A stretch of DNA of 6,226 bases from Candidatus Sivonenia alaskensis PMM_0068. Its GTDB lineage: Bacteria > Cyanobacteriota > Cyanobacteriia > Gloeobacterales > PMM-0068. The DNA lies in contig CASBPW010000104.1 of the NCBI GenBank assembly GCA_949127685.1, forward strand, positions 1 to 6,226, read 5' to 3'. Below the pieces are notes generated by a model, which was not told where the DNA came from, searched no databases, and was given only the letters and a program-made list of their open reading frames with translations. Position 1 is the first letter of the stretch. Every line of letters starts with the position of its first letter. Below are positions 5,494 through 6,226 of this stretch, piece after piece. The position numbers and the translations under genes were made by a program.

Positions 5494-5931
5494 CTAACGG
5501 ATCACAGGAGAGCGGTCTAAACCCCGTCTGAGGTGTAATTGATTGCCCTGGGAATTCCATTGCACTTCATCGAAGATTTGTTTCATGAGGTAGAGCCCTC
5601 TGCCGCTTTCACATCCGAGGCAATCTTCTTCTGATGGATCGTGCTTTTCTTCTTGTTTTGTGCAAAAGCCAGAACCCTCATCCCAAATAATCCAAACATA
5701 GTGGGTGGGGGTCATCAAAAACTGGATGATAATCTTCTTATTAGGGTCTAAGCCATTGCCATGCAAGGCTGCATTTACAAGAGCCTCTTGTAGGCCTAAA
5801 CGGAGTTCCGGACGCAGGAAGGGAACCACCTCAGCCAAAAGCATGTCAATAATCGGACGAAGATAAAGCGTAGAGCGAAATTGAAAACTCTTGACCGTTT
5901 TGCCTGAAGGGTGGAGCTTTATAGCAATCAT
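5494..5931 (-). CDS. RsbW-like anti-sigma factor / HATPase_c_2 serine kinase
   Basis: This 145-residue protein has a single GHKL ATPase domain. The N box is LQEALVNAALHGN (Glu49, Asn53), the G1 box is DEGSGF (84-89), and the G2 box is GRGLYLM (110-116). Proteins of this size and type (RsbW, SpoIIAB and relatives) bind a partner sigma factor or effector and phosphorylate an anti-anti-sigma STAS protein on Ser or Thr. A CxxC-like pair (ECLGCESG region, Cys104 and Cys107) lies in the ATP lid, which might be redox sensitive, but that is inference. The ATG has AAGGGG with an 8-base spacer. No STAS or sigma gene is visible in the window. The gene lies downstream of the cytidylate kinase gene with a 121-base gap, and could be expressed separately. 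Confidence 0.88.
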   Translation of the reverse strand: MIAIKLHPSGKTVKSFQFRSTLYLRPIIDMLLAEVVPFLRPELRLGLQEALVNAALHGNGLDPNKKIIIQFLMTPTHYVWIIWDEGSGFCTKQEEKHDPSEEDCLGCESGRGLYLMKQIFDEVQWNSQGNQLHLRRGLDRSPVIR

Positions 5932-6052
5932 GTCAGCGGCCCCTTCAATGGAAGCATAATGTTTGCTCTGAACACTCTATATGCTTCTTCTATCATAATC
6001 GACAGTTGCGATCCCCTCTAGGCCCTATTAAGAAAGTTTCCTAAAGTTGAGA

Positions 6053-6226
6053 TTAAAGATGCATGATTCTTGCCTCATAAATGGCAAGTAGGCGACCTAG
6101 GGTTTCCACGATTGTGCAACCATCGGTACATACTTCCAGGGCATCAGGAGCCTTGCGGAGCGGGGACTGTTGCCGGGTCGAATCCTTATAATCCCGCTCG
6201 CTAATGTCCTTTTTGAGGATTTCCAA
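6053..6226 (-). CDS. cmk: C-terminal part of cytidylate kinase (possibly a PanC-Cmk fusion)
   Basis: The frame is open from the window edge to a TAA at 6053-6055 and gives 57 residues. It contains ISERDYKDSTRQQSPLRKA, then PDALEVCTDG and TIVETLGRLL. This is the Cmk C-terminal pattern RD..DSTR..SPL..A.DA..I.TD...I, in which the DSTR arginine contributes to CMP binding and the following segment completes the NMP kinase fold. Cytidylate kinase phosphorylates CMP and dCMP in the cytoplasm. In many cyanobacteria this domain is fused behind pantothenate synthetase (PanC), but the N-terminal part lies outside the window, so that cannot be decided. The tail (LLAIYEARIMHL) is slightly longer than usual. 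Confidence 0.82.
   Translation of the reverse strand: MEILKKDISERDYKDSTRQQSPLRKAPDALEVCTDGCTIVETLGRLLAIYEARIMHL

Noticed and set aside
6031..6050. Near-palindrome TTAGGAAA/TTTCTTAA past the cmk stop
   Set aside because: The arms are almost adjacent with one mismatch, so no stable hairpin can form, and no T run follows on the - strand. It is not a credible terminator.
5932..6226. Possible tRNA or other RNA gene at the right edge
   Set aside because: No cloverleaf arms or a TTCGAAT-type T loop with matching stems could be assembled, and the - strand frame encodes a clear cytidylate kinase C terminus.
1..6226. CRISPR array, insertion sequence or integrase attachment site
   Set aside because: No spaced direct repeats, transposase motifs or terminal inverted repeats were found. 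The only sign of past gene loss is the scar at 5083-5423.

Overview
The window looks like ordinary chromosomal DNA of a cyanobacterium. The main evidence is a 35-codon gene resembling photosystem I subunit VIII (PsaI), backed by a 425-residue S-adenosylhomocysteine hydrolase of the insertion-free bacterial type, a SixA-type phosphatase, TM2 membrane proteins and a short RsbW-like ATPase, a mix common in cyanobacteria. Base composition is balanced, and there is no perfect copy of the HIP1 octamer that many cyanobacteria carry in large numbers. I cannot fix the genus. A chlorophyll-d lineage such as Acaryochloris is only a speculation, prompted by the divergent PsaI-like protein.

Layout. Bases 1-214 hold the probable 3' end of an unrecognised + strand gene. 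It converges on a run of four - strand genes that read leftwards from about 2611 to 257: the psaI-like gene, a UvrC-like GIY-YIG nuclease without the second nuclease domain, a TM2 protein with a TPR-like tail, and a 75-residue TM2 protein. From a divergent intergenic region (2612-2706), the + strand carries sixA and, 7 bases later, a zinc-ribbon membrane protein. Next comes ahcY with its own candidate promoter, a 16-base palindrome at the predicted transcription start and a 15-codon upstream ORF. ahcY ends at a clear intrinsic terminator (5051-5073).

Right of the terminator, 5083-5423 on the - strand is a gene scar. The C-terminal part of a YgjP-type M48 metallopeptidase is joined, in a different frame, to a short piece that looks like the conserved segment before the SAM site of a type I restriction-modification methylase (HsdM). 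These two families often sit in the same type I locus, so this is best read as the remains of a deleted restriction-modification island. Then follow an RsbW-like anti-sigma/HATPase protein (5494-5931, - strand) and, at the edge, the last 57 codons of a cytidylate kinase (cmk, possibly the cyanobacterial panC-cmk fusion).

Functionally this is mostly housekeeping: methyl-cycle recycling (AhcY), nucleotide metabolism (Cmk), DNA repair (UvrC-like), phosphohistidine or partner-switch signalling (SixA, RsbW-like) and photosystem I. I did not find a complete new system. The points most worth a second look are the psaI-like gene outside a psaL context, the hsdM/M48 scar, and the ahcY leader.
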